This document shows positions 34,318-46,266 of a stretch of 62,000 bases of DNA, in pieces; within the stretch, counting starts at the first letter, position 1; each line of letters begins with the position of its first letter. Below the pieces are notes generated by a model. It searched no databases. It was not told the DNA's origin and was given only the letters and a program-made list of their open reading frames with translations. Origin of the DNA: Cryptomeria japonica (Eukaryota > Streptophyta > Pinopsida > Cupressales > Cupressaceae). The position numbers and the translations under genes were made by a program. The stretch spans positions 230,765,733 through 230,827,732 of the forward strand of contig NC_081414.1 in assembly GCF_030272615.1 (NCBI RefSeq), written 5' to 3'.

Positions 34318-37284
34318 GATATTTATGTAAATCTTAATTCACAATATAGGATTTCAACTTTGTTCACAATGCTTGAGAATATTTGAGGAAGTCATAGAGA
34401 AAGGTCTATAAGTTGAGAGACTTCTCCTTGAGCAAGGCACTATCAAGATCTATAAAGACAATAGAGACAACCTAATTGTTACCAAATTTTCATCACAACA
34501 AAATTTGGTGACCTATACAGGTCATTATATATTGCAGTTGAGAAAGGTACACAATTTTTTTTCAAGTTTGTTATCTTTACAAATAAACATGTATGCCATA
34601 CAAGTATCTTATTTCAAATGTGCAATTTTTTGAATCAAAAGAGATATACATGAATAAAACATCTGCATGTAACACATTTTTATTTATAAAGATCAAACTG
34701 TACATGAAATTCCACACAAGCCGTGGGAATAGCTGAAACCATAGACATATATTTTCATATAAGCATGAAAATAAACTGTGTAATAGAAAAAGATGAGTGG
34801 GGGAACAAGGTAGCTCGTCATTTTCTGGAATGATGAGTCTAAGGTTGAGAAAGTTCTTGAAGTCACAGATGCTCATCCACTTCACTTTCTTATGCTCTTA
34901 GTTCATCAATACCTACAAGAGATTAAATAAAATAATGTTAGAGCAATGAGGATTATCATATTCTCACACTCAAACTCATCAGTAATATAGTTCATCTACA
35001 TAAGAATATCAAAACACATGCCTACAGTAAGCATCATATTAAAATCAGAAAGAAAGGAATCAATGCAGAAAAGAGGCCATGAGATATCAGCAAGGACCGT
35101 GTTTTTATCTAAGTTGTTTGTTTCATGTGCAGATACAGGTTTTCATTTTAGAAATATCATGTATGTGGGTTAAAATGGGCTCCCGAAGGGGTTGATCTCA
35201 ACATACATGTCACTACGCATAGGGTGGCACTAATCAACTACTAAACATGAGACACAACTATATTCATGTTTCCATATGTTGGCATTCAATGACAGGTAAA
35301 ATCTGCCATCCAATGTCAACACATACAACAATGAATAAAATGGTATCCCACGATCAATAGAAGACTAAAAGCCATCATATGAGAAGAAGCAAGTATATAG
35401 TGCTCAAACATAAATCATCAAAGAACAATTGCAAGATATGTTGCTATAGTTTTACAAATACAGTCATAAGGACTTATACAGTGAAAAGCATAAGATCAAC
35501 AACAACAAGTATGTTGACTATTCAAAGAAAGGTGAAGAAGACCTAGAGATACAAAATAAAAAGGGCAGTGCATGGACAAAGCTTAGTTGTGAGATATAAC
35601 AATACAATAAAGATAACAGAGGCAACCTTTATGAATCCTTGTTAAAAGATCATGAGCATGTAAAAGGTCTGGAATAAAGTTATTATTTAATGATAGAGGT
35701 TTGATAAGAGATAGTGGCAAAAGTACAAGGACTGCATCAAGGAATGTTTACCCAATCACATTGACAACTACTGTCATAACATCTGAATCAGACCTAAAAC
35801 TCAGTACTCATACTCAGTCAACACCAAAGACAATGACTATGAAGCAATATCAGTCCTTTATTACCTAGTGCAAGCTTAAGACAAATAGAGCCAATAAACT
35901 CTTGAAGGGTCTAGAATTTTTCATGAGCAACCAACAAACTCAGATATTGCAAGTATATAACAATCTTATTCTTACTTACAAGAGAAAAATGGAAGGTTAT
36001 CATAGCAATGAGTAATGAGATCTCACAGTTGTGTCAAGATTAGAATCATTATCTTGAGCAACATATGACAGAAATAATGAAGACCAGATTTAAGAATATA
36101 GATGAAACAAAACTTCCTTTCATAACCTTCAAGCACGAGGAATAGACAGTGGTATCAATGATCAAAAGAGGAATCAAGTATGACATAGGAGCAACTGTAG
36201 CATGAAATGGAGTATTAACTATATTGAAAATAAAGCTATATCAGTTCAAAACTACATCACCCAGGAGGAGAACAATGATACCTCTCAAAACATTTGAATC
36301 ATTAAAGTTACATCATATATACTGGTGAAAACATAAAATATACACAGAGGCACCCCATCAAAATGCACTGAGATCAAATAACCACATATTGAAGAATTTT
36401 AGAAAATCCCTTCAAGCAAATGGTAGTGTACAGTCAAACATCTGAGAATTAGTTTTCACAGTAGAAGCATTAAAACAAAGATACATTCTCATAAATATCG
36501 AGGGCATAAAAGTTGTTAACAGTCTAGTGAAAAGCTCACAAGGAGAAACAATGGAAAATTAGTCATTATTGTTGCACAATAGAGCTATCAAGAATACAAT
36601 GATGGAGGCACCTTCAAAAGTATGAATAGATCATAGTCCTAAGGGTAGATTATTGTAATTATTTGATAGTCAAAGACTTTGAGAATAGCATATAGCAACC
36701 CATGCCAAGATCATCAACATTGACCATATTAAAGAATGTAAAGAGCAGTCAGTTGATACAAAGCAATCTATAACTAATGACAGAGTAAAGTGGTTGTTGT
36801 AAAAGATCAGGGCAGTTCATTTCATTAGACAAAAATCAAAAGGATGATAACAATCAAGATTCAACACAAAGCCTTTCTACTATAAAGAGAAATCAATAAG
36901 GAGGGGACAATATTTATGTTAGTTTGAAGATATATCCAAGATCAATAAGGACACAAAGTAGTATAAATCTATCAAAGCCCAAAGGAATTTTATTGAAGCT
37001 TCTCATCACTATTAGTAAACTTTTTAGGTCCAGATTTGACGAAAAGAAAAGCTCAGAGGTATATGTTATTAGCTGCTAAACTCTATTTGAGGGATACTTG
37101 AATGATTTTCAAAAAATTCATATGACCGTCATTAGGGATATGAGTACACATTCATCCAAGTATAGTAAACAAATTGCATAGAAAAGTACAGTTGGTCTTC
37201 CTACACAGTAATAGAACAAAGGCAGATTCAGAGGTATGAGGAACACAACATATAGAATGCACTGTCATTGATGCAATCACAAGC
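34318..37284. other. A-rich non-coding stretch, left half
   Basis: No gene recognised. From about 34900 the plus strand is rich in A and G and poor in T. The character resumes at 49100 on the other side of the chromovirus, so the two halves were once contiguous. Confidence 0.5.
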
Positions 37285-37289
37285 CTTAA

Positions 37290-40175
37290 TGTAATAACCC
37301 ACTCTACATAACCCAAGAAATTTTGACCATTTTTTTAATTTTTAAATAAATTATTTATTCATTTGTGTTTGATTCAATCGCATACTCTGGGCATCTATCC
37401 AATTGAATTAGGCATTCATCCATCTAGGATGAACATCTAACCATGCGGGTTAGGCATCTATCCATACGGGATAGGAGGTTTCATCTATACAATACGGGAT
37501 AGGCATCTACCCAAACAAGGTAGGCATCTATCCAACTTGGGATAGGAAGTTCTTTGGCCAAAGACTTAGACTCATCAGGACCATCTCGGTCCTGAGTCAC
37601 TCTCTAAGAACTACACTCCTCTAATAGGAGTGCACCGAGGTCACCGTCCTTAGGAGTAAATAAAATAACATAATGCAAGCTTGAATTCCGTATCAAAATT
37701 TTGCCTATAGCCTCGGGAAGTCAAGGGAATCCATATAGGATTCCTTCCAAGTATGCGTTGAATTATCCTTTAAACCTTCAATTAGAAAATGTATCTCGGA
37801 AACTTCGTAATCCATCTACTTGCCTTAACCAAAATTCTAGACCCCATCCCTGAACGCGTGATTACTAGGGACAACTCTGTCCCTAGACTGCCTACATACT
37901 CATTTTGGCACGAGATCGAGGCGTAAAATATGTAGTTCTATTTTTTAATCTATGGTTTAATGTAAACAATTTTTGTGGGTATGCAACCCTTTCTAGGGTC
38001 AATGTCCCAAAAAATTTCTCTGTGGTTGCTACCCAAGATGGTAGCTTCAAGCAAAGGCTCAAGGTGGCCTAAAACAACTAGGTCCTAATTCTTATCATAA
38101 GCATCACCCTAGTTCCATTATCAATCGACAAAAATAATTATCAAGATAGAATAAAATTCTATAAGCATCACACTCAACCAACCCTAATGGGGTTTTTTAA
38201 GGTTTAACTGAGCGGATATAAATTCATTTAAATATTATCTTATTAGATTATCGATCCAAGGGGAATTACCCACCCCTTGGATTTTAACTTCCATGTTACC
38301 CTTATTACTCCCCAACGATTTATAGGGACGATACCACAGACGCCATTGATGCAACTTTATTAGGCGTTAAGTGTAGTAGTTCAACATGACAACATTACCC
38401 ATAAGTGTGACCCAGAGGCACTGTAAATACCAAACGCTACTAGGTTTTTATTTCCATCACCTCTTGTTTAGTTATCTATCTAAGTAATAATGAGAGCTTA
38501 ACATTACTAAGCTTATAACAACTCGTGAAAAAACTAGTTAAAATAATCATTATCTTATTACAATAGTTGCAAATAGCTAATCCCATGTAAATCGGGTAAC
38601 ATTAAAACAAATAAGAATTCATTTACTACGTTGAAGATTAACCATCAAACGAGGAGGATTAATATATCTAGTTCTACAACTTGCATGATAATAATTAAAG
38701 AGTAACTTGCTTGCGCAACCACAAATGAGGGTAATTTGAAATCTAAACATAGAATAATTTGCTTATATTATCGAATGGTTAAAGAGACTATGAATCTAAA
38801 CATGATCACTCAGAAGGAATGTTCTTAAAGACCTTAGAAAATTTGCTTATTTAAATTAACTTAAATTGACGATCATAAAATACCATCCAACTAACCTAAT
38901 AAGTCTTAAGCCATTTAGATTAGACTAACTACAAAGGCTAGTTACAATTCAACCAAATAAATTTAATTACTTCTGAACCAAGGGGAAGATAGCAAAATGG
39001 TAAATGGTTATTTAAAACACAAATAAATACAAACATTCAAATAAAATTAACCCAAACACCATTATACCTTCGTGAGTCTGCACTTGTTCCTCAGATTGAG
39101 CTTGATGAAGTTAATGCGCCCTTGTGATTGCTCCACTTGATGTGCTCTTTTGCTTGTTGTGGATGTGGATTATTCTCCTTCACTCAACAAGATTGATGGA
39201 TTATTGGATTGGGTTTGGATTAGATTTGGAAGAAAGGATTTAATAAAGACCGATTCAGCTTAGATGAGGGATTATTTGGGCATTATGAGGACATGCTAGA
39301 GGGATGATAGAAGAAGATGAGAGGAGAAAGGAGAAGCATAAAAATGCTATATAAGATGGTACCTTTGTGAGGAAAAGGCTCCAATTTATAGATTGGAGGA
39401 GACCAATGGAGGGCTAAGATTGATTTGATCATGAAGGGATAGGATTGGTTTGAGGTAGTGGGCATGGATCAAGGATACCTTGAAGGAATAAAAATGAAAT
39501 ATAAAATTCCTTGTGATATGAGTGGGAGAATTTAAATTTAGAGGAATAATAGTAAGTGGGATTTTGAGACATGAGTGGGGGAATATAAAATTCCTTGTGA
39601 CATGAGTGGGGGAATTTAAAATTAGAGGAATAATAGTAAGTGGGATTTTGAGACATGAGTGGGGGAATATAAAATTCCCTGTAACATGAGTGGGGGAATT
39701 TAAAATTAGAGAATAATGGTAAGTGGGGATTAGAAAAAGTGATTTGTAGGAATCACATGACTAGGTCAATTAATTAAAATTAATTAACTGAGTGGGTTTA
39801 GAGGAAATAATTATTGGAGGGACTTTAGAAGAATAGGAAAATAATTTATTTATTTGATAAATTAATTATTGAACAATAGTGACAAGATTAATTAAAATAG
39901 ATTTAATTAACACCAAGAGGGATAAGGATAACTCAATTAAATCAATTAATTATGTCGATAGACTTAAAATGATTAAATAATTCCCATTTAAATTATGTTT
40001 TCAAGTGTGTATGTGTGTGTCCATTATTTAATCCTCTTTATTATAAATTAGCTTTTTCAATGATATTCAATAAATTCATTTCTAACATAACCACAAAATG
40101 ATATAATAATAATAATAATAATAATAACAATAGTAGTAGCAAGTTTTATCAAAATGGTAAAGGAGGGTTATGACA
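37290..40175 (-). repeat. Chromovirus 3' LTR (left copy)
   Basis: 2886 bp, plus-strand ends TGTAATAACCC and GGGTTATGACA. It contains three tandem copies of an 84-bp unit (starting at 39501, 39585 and 39669, text ATAAAATTCC) where the other LTR has one. A TAA trinucleotide run lies at 40101-40128. The minus-strand TATA box is at 39383-39391. Confidence 0.95.
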
Positions 40176-40190
40176 TCCTTCCCCCCCTAA
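40176..40190 (-). other. Chromovirus polypurine tract
   Basis: Minus-strand TTAGGGGGGGAAGGA abuts the LTR start TGTCATAACCC. This primes plus-strand DNA synthesis. Confidence 0.9.
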
Positions 40191-40269
40191 ATTGTGCATC
40201 ATCCCAATGCACTTATTCCATATAAACATAAAAAGAGCCTATAGTTCATGATCAATCTAAAACATAAAA

Positions 40270-40404
40270 ATGAAGCAACTGTTGAAATTCACTAGTATCT
40301 TCCCATGTAGCATTCTTTTCGTCATACTGATTCCATTGTACTTTGCACTGATCAATCTCTCTGTTGTGCAATTGATACTAGCTCCTCTCCAAGATTCTGA
40401 ATGG
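40270..40404 (-). pseudogene. Chromovirus chromodomain remnant
   Basis: The frame downstream of integrase reads PFRILERS, a TAG, then YQLHNREIDQCKVQWNQYD and ATWEDTSEF. This matches the chromodomain of chromoviral integrases (hydrophobic-aromatic cage region, W-x-x-Y, ATWE). The domain is thought to direct insertion to particular chromatin. One in-frame TAG interrupts it. Confidence 0.85.
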
Positions 40405-41741
40405 CTCTATCATTATTCCCCCCATTTCCTGGACCTGAAGGCATCCCAATTCAAAATATGTTTCTCGTATGGCACATACTTTTTAAGATGAGATACATGG
40501 AAGACATCATGGATTCAGCTCAATTGGGGAGGTAAGGCCAATTGGTATGCAACTGGATTAATCCTTTCCAAGATCTCAAAAGGCCCAACATAATGAGGTG
40601 CAAGTTTTGTCTTTTTACTAAACCTTATGGAGCTCTTGTGTGGCCTAACCCTTAGGAAGATGTTCTCTCCCACCTCAAACTCCCTTGGTATCCTGGTCTT
40701 GTTTGCATAAATTTTTTGCCTATTTGAGGCTTCCTTTAGTCTTTATCTAATTTCCTTAGTTTTCCTTTCCATTTCCTTCAACATATCTAGACCAATTATT
40801 ACTCTATCCTCAAGACTATCCCAACTCAAAGGTGTTCGACATGGTCTACCATACAATGCTTCAAAAAATGCCATTCCCAAGGATGTTTGAAAAGTCTTAT
40901 TGTAAGAAAACTCTACTGGTGGTAAGTACTCTTCCCATTTCTTTTGTTGGTCCATGCAGTACATATGAAATAGGTCTTCCAAAATCTAATTTGTCCTTTT
41001 TGTTTGACCATGAGTTTCAGGATGGTATGCAGTACTAAAATTTAGCTAAGTTCCCAAAGCTGATTGAAGAGTGGTCCAAAACCTTGAACTGAATCTAGCA
41101 TCCCTATCTGATATAATTTTCTCTGGAATTCCATGCAACCTAAATATTTCCTTAACAAAGCACCTTGCCAAAGTAGGTGCATCATCCGAAAAATTCCCTA
41201 GTATAAAGTGTGCCACCTTTGTGAGTTTGTCAATTACCACCATTATTGTATCATGCCTAGAAGGTGACATGGGCAACCCTTGCACAAAGTCCATACTAAT
41301 AACTTGCCACTTGTGTTGAGCTACATCATGTAACTTTAATAGTCCAGTTGGATGTCTATGCTATGCTTTTACCCTTTGACACTCCAAACATTTAGCCACA
41401 TATTTAATTATGTCATTCTTCATTCCTTGCCAAAAGTATAACTTCCTTAAATATGCATAAAGTTTATTAACCCCCGGGTGTCTTGAGTAAGGGGAATTAT
41501 GAGCCTCTGATAAGACTACCTTCCTTAAGTCCCCTGAATTTGGAACGCAGATTTTGTTATTGTACATTAACAACCCTTCTTCATCTAACATATACCCTTC
41601 AACCTTATGATCTGTAGGATCGTACTCTAAATTCAATTTGACTTTCTCATACCATGGGTCATGTTTTTTCTCATCCATTACTTGCTTCTTGAAAGTGGTT
41701 TTGAATATTGCTATAGTCATCAAGTGCCTCCTCCTACTCAA
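40405..41741 (-). pseudogene. Chromovirus integrase remnant
   Basis: The N-terminal HHCC zinc site is present in 41361-41741 (H in EAHNS, H in SRHPG, then CLECQ). The core keeps Asp in MDFVQGLP (about 41290) and Asp in SDRD (about 41107). The third acid is lost: the text after HPETHGQT has Lys (codon 40998-41000) where the catalytic Glu stands in the family. C-terminal sequence such as WEEYLPPVEFSYN (about 40940) and VGENIFLRVRPHK (about 40650) follows. Stops interrupt the frame near 41045, 40983 and 40743. It would have joined element DNA to the host genome; this copy is dead twice over. Confidence 0.93.
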
Positions 41742-43061
41742 AGCATCTGCTACCCTATTTTCCTCCCCCTTAATATATACAATTTTAAAATCATATTCAA
41801 GTAGAAATTCTTACCACCTTCTTTGTCTAGCATTTAAGTGGGGTTGGGTAAAAATGTACTTTAACCCTTGGTTGTCTGATTTTAACTCAAAGGGATTCCC
41901 AAGTAAGAAGTGTCTCCATTTTTGTATGGCATGCACAATTGCTACTAACTCTAAGTCATGTGTTTCATAATTAACTTCATGAGTCTTCAACTTCCTAGAT
42001 TTTAAAGCCACTTCCCCTTCATCTTGGATAATTACTCCTCCTAAACCTTCAATAGAAGCATTTGTTACAACTATGAAGTGTCCATTCAGATCCAAAACCC
42101 TTAAGATAGGTGTTGTAATTAGTTTTTCTTTAAAAATATGAAATGCCTTATCACTTTGCTCTATCCACACAAACTTTTTACCTTTCCTTTGTAATGATGT
42201 GATAAAGTTTGCTATCTTAAAGAGTCCTTCCACAAACCTCCTATAGTACCATGCTAACCCCATAAATATTCTTACCTCTAAATTTTTTTTAGGGATCGAC
42301 CATTCTACTATTGCCTTTATCTTATCTGGATCAACTGCTATTCCTTCCTTTGATATGATATGCCCAAGGTAGTGAATATTTTCTTTGAAGAAGGCACATT
42401 TTGATAGTTTCTCATATAACTTATGTTCCCTCAACCTTTGCAAAACCATTTGTAGGTGCACTAAATGTTCCTCTTCATTTCTAGAGTAAATCAAGATGTC
42501 ATCCAAAAATACTACGACAAATTTGTCCAAGTAGTCATGAAGCAAACTATTAATTAGGTTCATAAATGCAGCTGGGGCATTGGTTACACCAAAAGGTACT
42601 AATGTGAATTCATAATGCCCATATCTAGTCAAGAAAGTTTTCTTCAGAATGTCCTCTTCTTTAATTCTGAGTTGATGATATCCTGACTGGAGATCTATCT
42701 TCGAAAACAATGCCACTTCTTTCATTTGGTCAAAAAGATCCTCTATTTGGGGTAAGGGATACCTATTCTTTATTGTGACCTTGTTCAACATCCTATAGTC
42801 AATGCATAGTCTTAAGGTCCCATCCTTCTTCTTAACAAATAAGATTAGCACTCCCCATGGTGATACACTTGGCCTTATTAATCCCTTAGCTAAGAGTTCC
42901 TCCAATTGTATTTTGAGTTCTTGTAATTTAGTTGTGTTCATTTGGTAAGGTGCCCTTGATACTAGTTCAACTCCTGGTAGTATGTCGATAGAAAAGTCAA
43001 ACTTCCTTTTAGGGGGTAAGACTAGTAATTCTTTTGGAAATACATCCTTGAATTCTTGCAA
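41742..43061 (-). pseudogene. Chromovirus reverse transcriptase and RNase H
   Basis: Open for 416 codons (41811-43061). RT motifs run in order: [70 protein letters not shown] and the catalytic [10 protein letters not shown], all apparently intact. The connection and RNase H follow ([16 protein letters not shown]). In RNase H the first catalytic acid, expected in a TDAS motif, is Asn (codon 42060-42062), while the Glu in DLELVA and the Asp in SDNQGL remain. The frame stops just before the C-terminal RNase H part. RT is the best-preserved part of the element. The whole polyprotein cannot be made because of breaks on both sides. Confidence 0.95.
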
Positions 43062-43103
43062 GAAGGGGGTATTTTCAAAGGTTGGGGTATTTTCCTCTTC
43101 TCC

Positions 43104-43562
43104 TTAATCAATTCCAACCATATAGATTAGGTCTCCTCTTCTTCTTTCCTTCTTTAATTGCATGGCTAATATGGTTTCTATGTTAATGGGTTTAAACTGT
43201 CCTTGAATTTTGACCCTTCTTCCCTCATCAACCAAACACTCGACCACTTTTTTGTAGCAATCCACACTAGCTTGATGATATGTTAGCCAACTCATCCCAA
43301 TAATTATGTCATATAACCCTAGGGGTGCCAAATAGAGATCTACCCTTTTTTCAAATTCGGGAAATCATACCCTTGCTTTTGATAAACACTTGGTTACTTC
43401 CCTAGTTGCCTTATCCCTATATTGAATTGTCCATGATGACTTCATTTGTTTAACTCTTAATGCAAATTTACTTACTAATTTAGGTGAAATGAAACATTCA
43501 GATGACCCAGTGTCAATTATAATTGAAATTGGTTGTTCAAATAGTGTACCAGTAGTTTCCAC
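43104..43562 (-). pseudogene. Chromovirus aspartic protease remnant
   Basis: The active-site motif IIIDTGSSECFISP is intact near 43500. The C-terminal part LGLYDIIIGMSWL lies at about 43265-43331, separated by a break in the frame near 43335-43365. The protease cuts the gag-pol polyprotein. The link to RT is broken by another stop near 43100. Confidence 0.92.
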
Positions 43563-43823
43563 GTAAACATTCTAAAATCTTGTTCTTCGGTTTCTAAATG
43601 CTACATGAATCCTTTGTTGGGGTCCTTGTTGTGGATGATTGGCCCTGAGCTGACCTTGCATTCTTGGGCATTCTCTAGGAAAGTGGTTTCCTCCACACAT
43701 AAAACACCTACCTAGTGGTCCCTGCCTTACTCGATTCCTAGGAGGATCATTCCTTGTTTCATTGGTCCTTGGTGGATAAGTTATCCTGTTGTGCTGGTCA
43801 TTCCTATTATAATTACCCCTATT
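43563..43823 (-). pseudogene. Chromovirus gag C-terminus with zinc knuckle
   Basis: The nucleocapsid knuckle CFMCGGNHFPREC is at 43668-43706. The spacing is C-x2-C-x3-H-x4-C, one residue shorter than the commonest form; a spacing I believe occurs in plant gypsy gag. The Arg/Asn/Gln-rich flanks are typical. It is separated from the rest of gag by the solo LTR and joins the protease region after one stop. Confidence 0.88.
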
Positions 43824-43828
43824 ATTAT

Positions 43829-45186
43829 TGTTATTGTATGCTCAGATTGTGGTACCTACAAAAGAGACACAAACAACACAAACACACCAATGGGACAATA
43901 TGCTAGAGGATTCAAATGAGAAAAACATATTAATCAACCAAAAACTCTAAAAGCATCTCATTGTCGTCTATCTCCAAGGATCTTTTGATTCAAAGTGGCT
44001 CTTAGCTTGGAAGAGCACTTGATCTATAAGATGACAACCTAAAGAATTTGAGATATGTATGATTCTAAGATCTAAATGGAATGCAATTAAGATCTTAGTG
44101 ATAAGCTAAATGGATATGAAACTAGATATGTTACCAAAATGAGAAGATTAGTGTGAGATTAAGCTAGCATGAGAATGTTATGAAGATGAGATTGATCTAG
44201 CATGAAAAAGAAACTATCATGATATACTAAAACATGATGAAATCTATGCTATAATACAACTAAGATAATCTAAAAATGCTAAGAGAAGACAATGGAGCTC
44301 CTTAGTAACCTGCACAAAACAATTTAGCTATAGATTGGATGCAAATGAAGATGGATTATTTTGAAGAAGGAATGGGCTCTATTTATAGGGAAAATAGAGG
44401 AATGGATGGTTGAGATTAATCTCAACAAGGGCTAGGATTGAAAGTTATCAATCCATGTGAGGGATTCAATCCAATCCCAAGTTGACAAATGTCACCTTGA
44501 GAGGGCTTGAGAGGGCTTGAGAGGAGATGGTGGTTACCTTAGGAGGTAAGGTTGGGTTGGTTTTAAACTAGGGTCAAAGCCATGAGTGCTTGATGGGACC
44601 CTTGGGTTAGAGAGAAAGTCTTTAATCAAGTGGTAAGGTTGAGTTAATCATTAATGGTTAATAGGACTTTGGGGGACAAATTTGTAAGATTCCTCCCAAA
44701 TTTGGGGCACTCAACAAGTTAATGTTGAAGAAATGACGCCTTTAATGCATCTAGAAGACTTTCTTCCAAATTTGAGAAGTGACCTCCTCAAATTTGGGGA
44801 AAGGATATGATTAAGTGGGTGAGGTAAAATAGGTAATTTTGGTAAAATAAAAGATTTATTTTAGCCAAAATAAAGGATGCAACTTGCATTTGTAGGATTT
44901 TGCAAGTGGGGGGGTTTTTAAATAAATTTAGATTTATTTAAATGCTAATGGGGTTTTAATTAAAAAACGTGATTTAATTAAAAGTGGAAAGGGGATTTTA
45001 ATTAAATAATAAGATTTATTTAATTAAATATCTAAGGGTACTTAATCAAACCTTAGTTTAATTAATGGATTAGGCTTTAGAAGAAATGGGTTTAATCAAA
45101 TCTTTAATTTAATTAATTGGAAGAATTATGGATAATTAAATGAATAAAATTCACTTAATTTGTTGTGCAACTTTTAGGTGTCTACA
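43829..45186 (-). mobile_element. Solo LTR (1.36 kb) inserted in the chromovirus gag
   Basis: Ends TGTTATTGTATG and GGTGTCTACA (plus strand) are flanked by the exact 5-bp duplication ATTAT (43824-43828 and 45187-45191). Removing it with one duplication rejoins the Asn-rich gag coding sequence. It has no interior, primer site or second LTR, so it is a solo LTR. It has a minus-strand TATA box and is homologous to the LTR part of element D. Confidence 0.93.
44380..44388 (-). promoter_or_regulatory. TATA box of the solo LTR
   Basis: Minus-strand CTATAAATA in a CCCTATAAATAGAGCCC context, the best plant-type TATA box in the window. Transcription would run leftward into the chromovirus protease and RT. 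Confidence 0.6.
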
Positions 45187-46118
45187 ATTATTATTTCCAT
45201 TCCTCTGATATTGATTAGGGGGTGGCCTTCTTTCAGAATAATTTTTCCTTTGACTTTTGTTGAAGTTGGTGTTCCCCTTGAATTCCTGCTTCCTTTTAAA
45301 TGAATGATTCCCATTAAAGTTCTGCCTTGCTCTTGTTAGGGCTTGAATCTTTCTCTCCTACCTTAGAGACTTTTCAAGTACTTCGTTCATGTTTTTGGGT
45401 CCATGCATGTCAACCTCTTCCCCTATGCATGTCAACCTTCTTCGTCCTTCTGGTATAAAGGTACGCACTTAAGCAATTTAGCAAACTTATCCCAATATTA
45501 TCGGACTGATAAGGACCCTTGTCGAAGATTATGGAATTTTGCTACCTTCTCATCAAAGAATAATTGTGGTAACCACCTTTTTTGGAAATAGTGAACAAAT
45601 TGATCCCATGTGATCGTATCCCTATTATATCCATTTTGCTCCTTTGTGTTAGTCCACCAACTATCTGCCTCTCCTGTGAGTTGATAGGAGCCCCATAAGG
45701 CCTTGGTTGTTTCACTAAAGTCCCTTAGTTCAAAGTACTTTTCCATTTCATTTAACCAATTTTTAGCTCCTTCACCAATTTGCTTTCCATCAAACTTAGG
45801 TGGGGTGATTTTCTTCAAATCCTTAGAAAGGTCCAACATGTTGTTTTCCCTCTTATTGTCAATCTCATTCCCTCTATTGTTGCCAAGGTTCCCATTTTAA
45901 ATTCCACTTCTATTTTCGATGTTATTCTGCCTTGTGCTAAGGTCCTGCATTGATTTCTCGAAAAAGTTGATCTTATCCCTTTGTTCGGTTAGCAAGTTGA
46001 TTATAGCTTCAACCCCATCTTCATTATTCCCTTGGTCTTGATGATGGTTTTCTTCATGGTTAGGTTCCCTTTGTCTCCTAGTGGTAGCACGTCTTCCATT
46101 TCCTCTTCCCCTAGCCAT
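45187..46118 (-). pseudogene. Chromovirus gag (capsid part)
   Basis: Starts with MARGRGNGRRATTRR at 46118, basic and Gln/Asn-rich, followed by a short coiled region (INLLTEQRDKINFFEKSM). The retrotransposon gag domain is at 45498-45839: PPKFDGKQIGEGAKNWLNEM, LTGEADSWW, TWDQFVHYFQKRW and FHNLRQGSLSV. A TAA at about 45895 and breaks near 45497 interrupt it. A 22-bp direct duplication near 45403-45438 (ATGCATGTCAACCT twice) adds a frameshift. The product would have formed the particle core. Confidence 0.92.
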
Positions 46119-46253
46119 CTAGGTTTTACCTGGAATTTAAATTATATAGTTAGTTCTTGATTTAAGATTTTATAATTTTATCTCTACTACTTACAAGACA
46201 CTCCTTTAGTTGTGTAAGTTGAAGTGATCTCAAGGCCTAGATTTGAACCTTTT

Positions 46254-46264
46254 CTCTGATACCA
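46254..46264 (-). other. Chromovirus primer binding site (tRNA-iMet)
   Basis: Minus-strand TGGTATCAGAG, two bases from the LTR, complementary to the 3' end of initiator-Met tRNA. Confidence 0.93.
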
Positions 46265-46266
46265 CA

